This document shows positions 42,590-55,395 of a DNA stretch of 64,000 nt, one piece after another. Location: positions 94,700,666 to 94,764,665 of the forward strand of contig CM046443.1 in NCBI GenBank assembly GCA_025506515.1, written 5' to 3'. A model generated the notes under the pieces. It saw only the letters and a program-made list of their open reading frames with translations, had not been told where the DNA came from and did no database searches. Source of the stretch: Flaveria trinervia (lineage: Eukaryota; Streptophyta; Magnoliopsida; Asterales; Asteraceae). The position numbers and the translations under genes were made by a program. Numbering within the stretch: the first letter of the stretch is position 1; every line of letters begins with the position of its first letter.

Positions 42590-45500
42590 CTATAGTCCCA
42601 GCTTCAGTTGACAGTAGTCCACCATTAAAGTCCCACGAGACAGTCGTGATGACATTACACGCGATAGAAGTGACAAGTTCACACCTAAGTATCCACAAGA
42701 AAATGTTTAAGATCATAAAATGGTTGTACCCAACATCTTTTAAATATATAAAACCTTTAAAAAAATGTACCTTCTAAAACTTCAGCAGAAACAAACATAA
42801 TGAGCCCTGATATGACATACTGAATCACAGTATAAGGACCTATAATGTGAAAATTAGCGAAGATCCCCAAGCAAACCATGATCTCCGACGCTAGTAAAAT
42901 TTGTCTAAAGAAGAATCAAGTGGTCATTAAAGAAAACGTATAATGTAAAAGAATACATGATGGAAATAAGTCGAACATACCTGTCTTCGAACATGTTGCT
43001 GATATTGCTTCCAACGATCATGTTTACAGGAAGAACGGTTAGGCCAAGGCATACAAGAAAAACTGAAACTTTACTCGTAGTCCAGTTGAAGTAGTATGAA
43101 GTGATGACACTAGATTCTGCCAACAAGATTTCTGTTGCATACTTGAGCATGAAATATATGAACAACTGAACCTGATATTTATGAATTATCTTGTCAAGAT
43201 TCATCAAGAAATGATTATATGACATTAAACTTTATGCAGATTCATATGAAGTTGAAAAGTGAAAACAAACATGTTGACTTTATATGTTAAAGCATACATG
43301 TTCTTGGATTGTTTAGAAAAACAAACCTTTACAGAAGGTGTAAGTAACTTATACGCTGCGCCTATGGAATTAATAGGTGCATGTGTGTCTTCTGAAGGGG
43401 CTTCACTCATGTCACATTCTTTATCTTCTTCTACATTATCTGGGTGCGCTTGTGAACTTAAAAGTAGTGGTTGTGTTGCACCGTTTTCAAGAGTGTCACT
43501 CTCCGCTAGACCTATGATAAAGATCCAACCCCATCAAAAATAAGAAGAAATACGATAATCCATCATGGTTATAAAGGGATTTAAACTATAAACAACAGCT
43601 GCAAAAATAATGTTTATATAACTTTTTTGGCTTTTGTTTATACATATTGTGAGGTCACTGCTAGTTGCTTAAAGTGAATAGATGATATTAGAATGATGGA
43701 ATTCAGCATACTTGTGTTGTATTCATGGGCATGATTCTGTTGAGAGAGATGAGCGGGTTCTTTAAATGAAATCGAGAGCCATATCAAATAAAACACCCAT
43801 GCCACAGCCATGACCCAACCAGGTACTGTGTTTTGGTTGATAGTGATCTTGTAAATCTTGAATTTAACTTGTAATAATCCAGCAATTGCAGGGCCACAAG
43901 CCATTCCAAGAGCACTAGCACTAACAAAACCTGCTGAAGCTTGCATTCGGATCTTGAGTGGTACACAATCACTTATATATCGCCGGTTCACTGCTCTAGC
44001 AGACCCGAGACTACACAGTTACAAGAAAAGGTAAAAAGATATATACTTGTTTAATGATATAGCAATATTCTAAAATTGATTTAAGAGGTAGACAGGTCAT
44101 CTAGCATTAAAAAGGATGTTTGACTTTTGAGATCAAGACATACAAATTATCACCATAAAATTGGTAAACTTGTTAAAAGTTTTTAAGGATTTTGATCATC
44201 GCCTGGTTTCAACTTACAACAAGGAAACAGAAAAGAAAAGGTTTTGCTTCAAAACTTTTTATAACTGTGAATAATTATGCTCCTAAAAACAATAAGTTTG
44301 ACCTCAAAGGGGAGGTAATATCAAAGACATAGTTTGACTTTTGAGGCCAGATGGCCTAAATCTACAAAATCCGTTCAAATATTCCAAGATTTTAATCATC
44401 AAATTACAAACTAGCGCAGCAAAAGTGAAACCTATGTTCAAATTTTGTAAATAAAATGTGAAGGTTCATGAATTTGACTAGCATGTTTGACCTCAAAAAG
44501 TCTATATTTTTATTTTAGAAAAGAAACCTGAACATGGGTAAAAGACATACCCACAGAATAGGCGGCCGAGTAAAAGCACCGTGATCGAGTTAAAATCGTA
44601 AGCCAATGCATACATTACATTGCCCAGAAAAAGAACAATGCTGCTAAAGACTAACGGTTTAAAATATGATTTATTAGACCAAGAACTAAAATAAATTGAA
44701 GAAAATATCTGGGCAACAGCCATTGCACCAATAACAATCCCACAAACAGTTGCTGCAGCTCCTAGACTCATGGAGTAATCATCTGCTGTGGGGACAATAA
44801 TATACGTATTCACCATATAAAGAAACGTGTTCACTAAGTTTAACAAAAGTGACATGAAATCATATCTTTGATCATCAACAAGTTCCTCATTAGGTGTTGG
44901 TAGTTCTTCATGTATGATAAGAGCATGTTTCGCCAAATAATTAAGGAAACTTGTCGAGTGAGATAATCTGTCTACTGCTGCTTTAATGGCGTCGACTACA
45001 GGATCCTGCAAACCGGATTTACTAAGAATGCATATGATGATATTAGAGGTGATAATTTCAATCTATTTTGATTTAGTTGTTTATCATTTCAAATAGGTCA
45101 AATCAAAGAATTTAGCTGACTGGGAACGAATCAAACGAGTCAAACAGGAGGAAAGTCACCCAAAGGCTACTTTTTATGTATACAGCCTCTTAAATTGTTT
45201 TTATTTAAGGTTTTAGATTACTATACTAAGGGTAAACTGCATAAATTATGGATTAAGGTAACCAAATTGTAAAATTCTTTGTTGAAGGTAAACTAGACAT
45301 GGTTCCACTAAGTTTTGAAATTGTTAACTTTTTCTTATATTGTCTCTTCGTGGTATCTAAAGACAGTTTATCTTAGGTCCTTACCTCAAATCATAGTCTT
45401 TGAAAGTTTGATGATTCTTTTGGCCTAAAAGAAGTTGGTCAAGTGAAACAGAAATTACAAGGTCGATTACCTTTCAATGCAATTTGCCTTTATTAAAATA

Positions 45501-46520
45501 ATATTGATTATGTAATTATAATTAACTTAAGTGTTATTCATAAATATATTAATAATGGCAAAAAGAAGTATAGTTGGACAACTCAACCCAGTCAGCCCAC
45601 CAGTTCGACCCGAACTAAAAGTTTTGACATGTAACCCGACCCGCTCATCTTGTTAAATGTAGGACATGGGAAAACCTGGAGAGGACGAGCGGGTTGATCA
45701 TAAATCGATAGGTAACTTCCTTGAAAATCATCAAGTTCTGCTAGATTTCGAGATATGGCTCCCACAACTGCCCCTAAACCCTGAAATTCCATTATATTTC
45801 ATTCAGAATAGCAGTAAATGAATTGAACTACTGTCAAAAGACCATATGGGCTCGGGCAAATTACCACATGCTCAAAGACTTGTTGAAGTTGGGAATAAGG
45901 ATGATTTGCACGAGTCTTAACATAATAATCAGTAAACCTGTATCCTAAACGTTTATCAAACTTTTTAAGGATCTTTCGTAGCCCAATTGCATTGATCTCA
46001 ACAAAATATAGAAGCTTTAGTAGATCTCTTCCAATGTCTCTATATGCTTCTTGTAAAGAAGCTATTCTTGGTAAATCAAGCTCGGTTTGAAGCATTTCTT
46101 GTTGTTCCCCAAGCTTGGCTATCCTGCTACTAAGAATCCCTTGTTGCTCCAATAGAAAAAGAACAACTTGTTCAATCTGCATAAATGAAAGAACCCAAAA
46201 CAAATTACTCATAACAATCAAAAACCAAATATATATCGTATAAAGCTCATGGCGTACTTGATTATCAAGCATTCTTGAGAAGTCTTTGAGAACATATCTT
46301 CGTTCATAGCCTCCGGTTTCAGTCTGGCAAGCATAGTGTTTCACTTTTTTCTTCATGAGCTTGTAATTGATGTAATATCTGATATCACCATTTATGTTGA
46401 TTACAATGTTGTGCAAGAAAATGAAAAGAAATGAAAATATATATTAAAAATATGCATTGCAAAGTACCCTTGCCATTCTTCTATTTTTCTGTCCTTCAAC
46501 TTTTTCCCAAAAGCAACCAT
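42590..46520 (-). CDS. SPX-MFS vacuolar phosphate transporter (PHT5/VPT type), frameshift in last exon
   Basis: Ten coding exons (minus): 46468-46520, 46258-46378, 45865-46176, 45676-45780, 44551-45005, 43712-44010, 43327-43511, 42981-43171, 42771-42904, 42590-42684; GT..AG throughout and phases agree. N-terminal SPX domain (exons 1-4; MVAFGKKLKDRKIEEWQG, YYINYKLMKKK, KILKKFDKR), which senses inositol pyrophosphates; then a 12-helix MFS transporter (VPTADDYSMSLGAAATVCG, RRYISDCVPLKIRMQASAGF). Family members load phosphate into the vacuole. In exon 10, CGT GGG ACT TTA ATG should read Arg-Gly-Thr-Phe/Tyr-Asn: one base is missing in the ACTTTAAT run (~42627-42631). Read as is, the protein ends at TAG 42590 after 649 residues; the family frame instead runs to 42447 and would give about 697, the normal length. 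A 5'-UTR intron is likely at 46527-46977. Could be a real null, or a sequencing error. Confidence 0.88.
44108..44505. repeat. Diverged tandem duplication inside SPX-MFS intron 5
   Basis: TTTGACTTTTGAG opens two blocks (about 44108-44330 and 44333-44505) that share TTTTAATCATC- and TTTGACCTCAAA-like words in the same order. Confidence 0.45.
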
Positions 46521-46526
46521 CTCTCA

Positions 46527-46977
46527 CTGCATAAACTGTATAAAAAATTAAATAAAATAAGATAACTATAGGGTTAAAATGCAATTCATAATCATATTAT
46601 CTTAAATACATTCCAGTGTTCTTAAACAAAACTGTGTAGAGTTGATATCATGTTATCAATTGCAAGAAACTAAACAAGACATGATCTTTTTATCATAATT
46701 CAAGAATCATGCAATTACATTCTTGTGAACAAGTTGACATCTTTTGCATTCTTTCAAGAGTGATCATCTGTTCGAAAGAATAAAAATCAAGTATGATAGT
46801 GTAAAAGTTTATCAACCCTAAAGAACAACAACAAATCTATTTAAATACACACAAAGCTGCAATCTTTCTATCATTTCTTGATTCAAGAAAAGAAGCCCAC
46901 TTAGGGCTGAGATTAAAATAGACCAATGCACATTCTAACCCATCATAGAACACAAAAACACATACGGAAACACATAC
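46527..46977 (-). other. Predicted 5'-UTR intron of the SPX-MFS gene
   Basis: Minus strand: donor AGG/GTATGTG at 46977 and acceptor TTTATGCAG ending at 46527, six bases before the ATG. A leader intron is common in this family. Confidence 0.5.
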
Positions 46978-49038
46978 CCTTCTCGTATCTTCGTTGAACA
47001 TGAACATAAACAATCAATTGCGTGGGAGATTTGTGTGTGTTGTTGCGTTTAGAACATGGGATCTTAATTAGTTTTGTATTTTATTAATAAAATTGGCATG
47101 GAATCGGATGCAATGGGTCTTCTTTTGAAGGATTTGAAAATGAAATAATTGACAAAGATTAGTGAGATTGGGAGAATTGAATAGCATTTGCTTATTAGAA
47201 GGTGGTGAAGATGGACATAGCGCTGATAAGGTTAACTTTCATTGATGGTTGCCTTTTTGATGCTTTAAAATCATTTTTTATAAAGAAAAATTATCATAAA
47301 TATTTATAAATTATTTTAATTTGACCGGACCTTGTGATGCGAAGTTAAACGGGTTGATTTTTAGAGTAAATGTGTTCGGGTCATAAACAAGTCGAGAGAG
47401 GGAAAATACAACTAATGACGAATCTAACAGATTCAACTTGTCTTAATTTAAGAGATTTTTTTTTAAAATGTTACTAGTTGTATTTTAGATATTTTATAAA
47501 TCAAAATTTTTTGATAGCTTTATTTTATGGCATTAATTGTTTATTTTCATTTATTAACCATGTTAAATAAATAAGTTGTGCCAATAATTGTGTTGAAATG
47601 TCATGTCTAATATTATTAGAAAATTAGAGTAAGCTCTTTTTAGCTAGTGATCACTCAAACTAGCTTATGACTTGACTAAGTAGATTTGGGTTTCTTTTAT
47701 TTGCATAGTTTTATATGTTTTTTAATCTTTAGATCATAGTAACCTCTAAATCTATACACATCTTTTAGCTCACTCATAAACACTTTTGTATCCATACACG
47801 TCTTTTAGCTCACAATCACTTTCAAATCTATACACGCCTTTTAGCTCATAGTCACTTCAAAACCTTTACAAGTCAGCTCACTTGAACCAAATTTGGCCAA
47901 GCTGAAAACTACTCGATTTTAACGTGCTAACTGATGAGCTATGTACCATTTGCTCATCCCTCTCCTTAATTACATTCGTAGTACATTTAAGACAAAAAGA
48001 TGGGATAATAGTATAAAACTTTCGTAATTACGTATGGGTCTCTCTTTACACCTACATAAAAATCACGATCAAGATCATTTTTAACATTTGACATATTTCT
48101 GGTTAAATAAATATATTTTGATAGGTATGTTTTCTTCTAAGGCATGATGAACAGAGGGTTGTAAATCATGTCAAGTTGATAGATTAACAAGTTAAAGTAT
48201 TTGAAGTTTGATGAATTAAATAGGTGAATTCGGACACCACTCCTATATTTACTAATCCAAAATAATCAACCTTAACACAAACACTTGTGTTTAAAATCAT
48301 GTTGTACCTCATACGCCTGTTTAATGTACGTTTGTGAACATAAGTAGCATCCCATGACTAGTTATGATTTAAACAGTCAACAACTCCATCTCAAAAGATA
48401 TTTTATAAAACACTAGTGGTTTAACTGTTAACAGATCATCCAGTTTCAGTTTATTGAACAGACCATATTCAAGCCGAGTCCTTTTGTGACGCATTCATGT
48501 AGACCCGCTTAATATTTGGGTTATATAAGCCGACCCAAAACTTGCTTATTTTCATGTCATGTTTGAATATGAAGACTGGTCAACACCACCCTTCATCTCC
48601 AACAATAAATAAGGGACTTGTGCATCAAACGAAAAGAATGAAAAACAACTTACGCCGATGGAAAAAAGTTCAACAAAGCACCTGTGCTTATTTTCAGTTT
48701 TGCGAGCTTAAGCATGATACGACAAAACTGTAAAACCACAAGCGACACAAAATTTTTTCATAGGCAAAAAAACAGCTCTCTAGTTGCATTCAACCGCGAC
48801 CGATAGCACAACTTGGCATCTCATTTCATAAATGATACATTACATTATGCAAGCAGGAGTTTTCCAAAGTTGTACACAAACTGACCTTGACTCGCACCAT
48901 TCTGCTTACCGGTCCGTAAGTGACCATCATGGTCATAGCCATTACGACAATAACCCATCGAACCACATCACTTGGTGCACAATTGCTTTTAGTTGATGGT
49001 GCACTAATGAGAGAGAGGCTAAAAGACCGATCACAGGT
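46978..49038. other. Intergenic between two minus-strand genes
   Basis: SPX-MFS promoter side (46980-47300). 47750-47860 has three ~45-base copies of a CTATACACGTCTTTTAGCTCA-like unit. 48440-48540 has GACCCGC/GGGTTATATAAGCCGACCC words of a non-autonomous element. 48780-49038 is probably the NUP50 3' untranslated region. No gene. Confidence 0.45.
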
Positions 49039-51599
49039 TCAAGCCACAGGAGCGTATTCTTGAATGGCGGCTGCAAGCTTGTCCCTGTCCTCCTCACTCT
49101 TTGTCCTTATCAAAAATGTTCGGGCAACAACTTTGCTGCTCTCGCTCCCATTATCTTCCTATAAAAACATGGTCATATGCATATGTGATTAATATTTTTG
49201 AAGTTTATAGCCAAAAAACATCATATGATAATCTACTCAAGTATATCAACATACAGCGGTATGAAAGATAGCAACGATGGAATTCTTTTGCAAGTTTGTC
49301 TTTATGCCCGGATATAACAATGCATTAAGCAGCAATCTTCCCACCTGCCATAAGTAATAAACACAAAGAAATCTACCAATGTCTCAAAGGTGGTGGGTGA
49401 AATTAAAGTACTGGGATTTCTTTGGCTCAAGAACCGATCGAAAAAACAAGCTTTGGAATGGGATCATTGGTGTAATTTTAATGTATCGGGCATGGGATTA
49501 TGAATTGATTTATATTAGTGCATGTAACAAATTTGGCTAACGTTTTGTTAGTCTATGGTGTAATAAAAGTTTTGTTGGCCTTTCAAAAAAAATAAACACA
49601 AAGAAAAAAGAAAAGAAAAGAAAGTACATCATTTCTAACAAGAATTGTGGGTTTGGAGTCTTTGGTGCCTTTGGTAACACCTTCTTTGCATTTGATAGAT
49701 AGTTGTCCTGTGCCTCTATCTTTCCATGCATCTTTATCCGTTGGATCAGTTGACTGAACAGATGGATGAGACGGTCAGATTTGATTATATGAAGCTTAAT
49801 TATGTAAATTTATTTACAACAGATAATATTAATCGCTGAAGTCTATATATGTGTGTGTATATATAGAACACTGTCAACCCAAAAAGCTGTAAAACTTATG
49901 TGTTTGGTTGCCCTGTGGCATTGATGTTGGCCCCCACAAAAATGGTGTGGGTTCATATCATTGCAAGTTACTTATGTTTTAGGTGGTATAAAGGAGTAAT
50001 AAAATTGTTGTTCAAAAAAACTTATGTGTTCAGTTGTCTCAAATAAATGCCAGTTTCCATTTATGGAAAATTTTACTTCGGATTTACCTACTTAACATCT
50101 AACTGTGTCAAGTCAAACATTGAAACTCCTCTTTCTGGGACAGAAGTAGAGTAATATTATACGTATTTGTAGACAAAATTCCTGTTTTGATAGTTACCTT
50201 GACATATAGCTTACATTTGACTTCATGCACCACAAGTATGCCAGTCTCTTCAGTTTTCTTAACAGACGGGCTGCTGGGCTGCTCAATTTCATCATCTGTT
50301 AATAAGAAGAAACATAATGGTCGCTCAATTAGATAATTTCATAACATTTGTTACAAACTAAGAACAAACATAATTATTGTCTTACCACCGCCATCAGCAT
50401 CATTCGAAGTATCTGGCTTTACCGGAATTGAACTCTGCCCCCCTAAGAGAGAAGAAAAACAAAACATATCAAAAAATAATGAAACTGACATGCAGCAATA
50501 TACATACACAAAATAACCGCACAAAACACCTACCAAACGAAAAGGAAAATTGATTGTTGGAGGGTGGAGTGGGGGTCCATGAGCTCGTGAAACTTGAAGT
50601 TCCAAATATTGGGGTTGATGCAGATGTTGGAGCATTTAAAGTTTTCTCTTGAAAGGGTAGATTTGTAGTTTCCTTATTTTCTGTAACAAGTTTCTTCTGA
50701 GCAGCATTTGACACATGTTCTAACAAACTTTCACTCTTTGTAGAATTTGCTTTAAGCCAACTGACAACATCACTAAATTTTTCCTATTTCGAAAACATCA
50801 ACAAATAAAACAATTGTTCTTCCTAAATTAAAACCCAACAATTCTCATGTGAGAAAAATACACTACCAAGATGTTTGAGGCATGAGTTAGGTAGTCATTA
50901 ACTCCATCTTCCCAAAGCTCATCAGGGTGATTCTGCAACTGTGATTGGACCCAACTGCTCACAATCAAAATACAGACTTAAGTCTACACTGTCACACATA
51001 TCACATAACAGAACAAACTATCAAAGAAATGCAAGTCATAAATGACACAGAGCATATCACAGACCTTGCAAACTGATTATTGAGAGCTCGCACATGTTGT
51101 CTCGACGATTCAGCACGTTGCATATCCAACGATGGGACACCCATCGATTTTGGTTGAGCTGATGTCGACCACTGAAAACCAACTTGGGGTCCAACCATAG
51201 CTTTTTTACTCTGAAATCACATAAGTACATCAAGAACTCAACCAATATGCAATATGCATACATTTTTCTCCAATTTGCTTAATCCTAATATCTATACACT
51301 AAATCCAGCAAAATAATTCAACTTCATTAAATCTAAACGCATCTTAACACACAGCTCAAAACCCTTGAAATCTGTTCTACAACTTCCCGCATATATAATC
51401 TCAAACTGAAAGAACAAATATCATCAATATCAATCAAACTAACCAAAACCATAAGCTTCAACTGCTTCCACATAACACAACACTACAACAGCTGACACTA
51501 ATGAAATCGAAACAAAACACAAAAGGAAACAAAACTACATACAAACGAATTAGTGTCGGCACTGGATTCTGATACCCCGAGCCGCTTGGTTCCTTTCAT
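49039..51599 (-). CDS. NUP50-type nucleoporin with C-terminal Ran-binding domain, nine exons, intact
   Basis: Coding exons (minus): 51543-51599, 51065-51210, 50867-50954, 50534-50783, 50386-50442, 50198-50295, 49628-49753, 49255-49344, 49039-49158; all GT..AG and in frame, 343 residues. The N-terminus starts MKGTKRLGVSESSADT; residues ~45-130 are conserved (QRAESSRQHVRALNNQFASW, HPDELWEDGVNDYLTHASNI, EKFSDVVSWLKAN); a Ser/Thr/Pro/Phe-rich linker with FG (PIFGTSSF, FSFGGQ) follows; residues ~215-340 are the RanBP1-type domain (VVHEVKCKLYVK, DKDAWKDRGTGQLSIKCKEG, ILVRND, NALLYPGIKTNLQKNSIVAIF, EEDRDKLAAAIQEYAP). NUP50 sits on the nuclear face of the pore and assists importin-alpha recycling with Ran-GTP. 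Start ATG at 51599 is the first that enters the conserved frame. Introns hold a LINE tail and a SINE. Confidence 0.88.
49372..49590 (+). mobile_element. 5'-truncated LINE (L1-type) in a NUP50 intron
   Basis: Perfect 16-base target duplication AATAAACACAAAGAAA at 49356-49371 and 49591-49606. The 3' end reads TTTTGTTGGCCTTTC plus poly-A, the usual tail of plant L1 elements. 219 bp; inserted on the plus strand, antisense to the gene. Confidence 0.88.
49905..50016 (+). mobile_element. SINE (112 bp) in a NUP50 intron
   Basis: 14-base target duplication AAAACTTATGTGTT at 49891-49904 and 50017-50030. Starts TGGTTGCCCTGTGGC (A-box-like), has GTGGGTTCATATC (B-box-like) at 49949-49961 and ends TTGTTGTTC plus a short A run. 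Confidence 0.82.
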
Positions 51600-53480
51600 G
51601 TATCAATGAAAGCTTCGTTGACGATGTAGATGAAGATGGAGATTCAAAGTAGGGTTCTTGAGTTGATGATAAAAATGCCCCTTTTTCGCCGTAGATCAAA
51701 AATTTCCTCTTTTTAGGGTTTCGTATCTGATTTTTCAAATGTGCGTACTTGTGATCATGTGCAGGTGGGTGCATCGGAGTATATGGGTTTTAGCCGTTAA
51801 ATTCGGGTGGGGTCTTGGATTTCAATCAGGGCCGTTGGATTGAGGAGATGATTAGTGGCATGGGCACGTGGTGTTGTCGGCCCAAATAAGAACTTGTTAT
51901 CTTCATGACCCTAACCCATATTCATGATGTTGAGTTTGTTGACCCTTATTATATGATTCGGTTTATAACTTTATTTAGATTTAGATTAGTAATCACATGT
52001 GATTATGTATTGTTGTAATGCAACATAAATTAAAGAGTTAAGTTCAAATTATAAAATCATTCTTTGTTGTTGACTATTTTCAATTTGGTTCTCACTTTTT
52101 TGTTACACTATAAAGTGTTTGATCTGTATTTTTATTAAATAATAAAAGGGTGTTCGCGTAATGTGACAGTGTGTCATTTTATATTCGGCACGTGCATTTA
52201 ATATTTTGTTATTTTTGTAGTAGTTTTACAAAAAATACATTATGTTTTCTTTAAGCTAAAATTTAAAACACCAAATAAATGAATTATGTATGACTACTTG
52301 TACATATATGCATTAACTTATTGTATTTCACAAAATAACAGATCTGTTTAGCAAAAAGTTTACATCAAAAAGTTTAAAAAACACAAGTTAAGTTGTAGTC
52401 TCAAAACGTTTTTAAATATGATAGATTAAAAGATATAGTTAAAATCTTAAAACATATTACGTTTTTTTTTTGTTTATGGGTAGATAATATAATAAGTTAT
52501 GCAAGTGTTAGTAAGTATAAGTTTATTACGTAAAAGGGGTAATTTATAAATAATGTTATAAATATTATTTTACCCACAAAAGTGATTGTTTCTTATGCAT
52601 TAAATATAGTAAGTGTTTCTAATTGTATATAATACTAATTACCAAATGTTTTGTGCATTATAAGTTGTATTTTAGGTATAATAGGTTGTACTCATTTTTG
52701 TTTCTTTTAAATTTTCTTTTAACCCAATACTTTTACTTCTTTTACAACTAGGCCCTTACAATTCTTCAATTTCAACTTTGGTTGCATATAGTTTTCATCT
52801 TTTACAATTTTTTCGTGTTACATTTCGTTTTAAATTTTACGGTTGAACACGCCGTAACGTGCTCGTGTGGTTCAACGTTTTTACGCCCATTTTTTTCCCA
52901 TGCAAGAGCTCCGTCACAATGCCCATTTCTAGATCAATTTAGTTGGTTTTAATATTCAACGATTACGTGTGTGGTTTAACGTTTTTACCTCTACTTTTCA
53001 TTTGATTTTATTTTTCCTGTTTTTATTTATTTTTAGTACAAGTTTTTTTAGTATTGGTGGTTGCTAGACTGATATGAAATTGATATTATTTGACATGATT
53101 TCATGACCCTGCTGCAACGTGGGAAGCTTACTTCTAGTTTTATGTTATGTTATAAAACTCTCTGAGTATTCACTCATGAAGAAAAATCATAAAATCTAAT
53201 CGGAAGTCACTCATTTATAGTATGAATTATTCTTGCATAAATCTACAAGAATAAAACCCTAACTATTATAATTTAAACGCGATTGAAAGAGAGTGGGGCT
53301 ATTCTAATGAATGAAAAAATGGAGAAAGAAAATCACTTTAAGGTTGACGACTCACTGATTCTAAATAAGATTTCAAATTTGATGTGCAATGAATTTTTCT
53401 CGATGTTCGAACGAAGTACGATTACTTAACCACCTAAACATTCATATTTTAACATTAATATCTTGAACCACCAACACTAA
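51600..53480. other. NUP50 5' side and intergenic DNA
   Basis: 51600-51780 is probably the NUP50 leader/promoter. 51900-53480 is AT-rich; 52845-53130 has CGTAACGTGCTCGTGTGG and GCTGCAACGTGGG words typical of a dispersed repeat end. No gene. Confidence 0.4.
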
Positions 53481-54295
53481 CCTGCTGTTTGTTTTTTTTG
53501 CAGTAAAACGTCTGCAGTCTGCGGATCACATCTGCAGACATCTGCAGCAAAAGAGGTGGACCAAACTGTCTGCAGTCTGCGAAAAAAAACTGTTTGTTTT
53601 TTAACATCTGCAGAATACTGAAATATTTTGTAATTAAAGCCTATTTAATTGCAGAACCAAATAAATTAACAATTTAATTGCAAACTCCTTGTAAGGCCCC
53701 GTTCCCGAGACGCTTACAGCTGGGTTCTCATCGCTCATAAAGACGTATAATTACATTGGTGTTTCATAAAATTGCAGCGGAAAACTAAAACAATCTTTCA
53801 TTTCCATGTAAATGCTTTTGCAAATTAATACAACATTCATTACAAAATAACTTGTTCGCATTACAATGCAAAAACATTAATCAAAAGAATGCCATCCCAA
53901 AAGAGCTGAGTAGTCGTCCGTGCCATCCTCAGCAATCATTACCTGCCAACTAGAAACACATCAAAGTCAGTGTTGCTGAGTGAGTTCTAGTTTTGTAAAT
54001 AAAACATACTTTACTTTACATTCGTTCACGATCACACATCATACGTACATACAGATAATATCAGTATTATCTTCATCATTCCGTTCATTAACTTACTCAT
54101 TCACGTGTTACATTATCGTTCGTTTCTCTATCTAGATCCGGTCAGACTTTACCCTCTTTGTGGTACTCAGCCACGATTACTGAGGTCGACTGACAAGGAT
54201 CTTATTCTGTACATTATTCCGATCATTCATTTACGTTCATTCATACTTTGTTCTTTCATACATAATCTTTCGTACCTTTATACTTTTGTTCCTTC

Positions 54296-54710
54296 GAGTC
54301 TGTTGCGACAGCATGGTCGCTCACCTCATTAACAATCCCAACGACTTCGTGCTATCCAAGTCTGTTGCAACCATATAGTTGCTCACCCCAATTGCCAATC
54401 TCACGATAGCATGCTTTCCGAGTCTCTTGCAACCATAGGGTTACTCACCTCATGACAACTTCACAATAACGCGTTGTCCGAGTCTGTTGCAACAACTGAG
54501 TTACTCACCTCCTTTCTTTGGCCATCTTAATGATGCCTATGACCCGAGTCTTTTGCAACCACACGTTGCTCACCCCATTGGCAATCTCCATGATTGCCTG
54601 TGATCCGAGTCTTTTGCAACCACACGTTGCTCACCCCATTGGCAGTCTCCATGATTGCCTGTGATCCGAGTCTTTTGCAACCACACGTTGCTCACCTCAT
54701 TGTATGCTTG
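54296..54710 (-). repeat. ~61-base tandem array in the solo LTR, seven copies
   Basis: Each unit holds CCGAGTCTTTTGCAACCACA then GTTGCTCACC. The related LTR at 26596-35891 has a single equivalent at about 35055-35095, so the array expanded in this copy or its lineage. Confidence 0.85.
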
Positions 54711-55084
54711 CAAGCCTTTCCTTCATTCATTCGTCATTCAATAATGCATGCATTCTTACTTTATGTTCCTCTTTCATTATCTTTCACTTTACGTTACATA
54801 ATACTTCATTCATTCATTAACATAACACGTAAAGTCACAAGAAGGATAAACATACATCGTAATAAGGAACACGTCATACACATCATCATCATCATACAGG
54901 GCAACACCATACATATATATAACATGCATAAACATGCAACATCATCATCATGCCCAACATGCTTTCTAAGGCCCCAATCGTCATCTTACATGCTCTTACA
55001 GGAACCCTTACGTCAAAACTTACATCTGCACTTTTCCCCGAAAGTCAGAAGTCAAACTACACTTTCCTCGGGTATGACAGCCCT

Positions 55085-55395
55085 ACTCGGGCGTATGGAC
55101 ACCCTTCAGTCGCATGGCCTCCATGCGACTGAACATCATGCGATTGAACTGATGCGGATGAACACTTACGCGAATGAACATCCAGTCGTGCGAATGGACC
55201 ATGCGGATGGACCTCATGCGAATGGGATTTATGCGAATGAGCACTTATGCGACTGGACCTTCAGTCGCATGACCTCCATGTGACTGGCCTTTCAATCGTG
55301 CAAATGGACTTTCAATCGTGCGAATGGACCCCAATCGCACCCTAATCGGCCGTATGGCCTCCATTCGGCCTCCAGTCGGTCGCCTAGCCCTAACT
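55085..55395 (-). repeat. CATGCGACTGAAC / CAGTCG word array in the solo gypsy LTR
   Basis: Words such as CAGTCGCATGGCCTCC, ATGCGACTGAACATC, GTGCGAATGGACC and AATCGTGCGAATGGACC. They are the same words as in the copia element (e.g. GTGCGAATGGACC at ~8639), although the host elements belong to different superfamilies. Confidence 0.8.

Noticed and set aside
50386..50442. Apparent frameshift in NUP50 exon 5 from a run of six C's
   Set aside because: One of the six bases is the G of the splice acceptor AG; with five G's in the exon the frame is correct.
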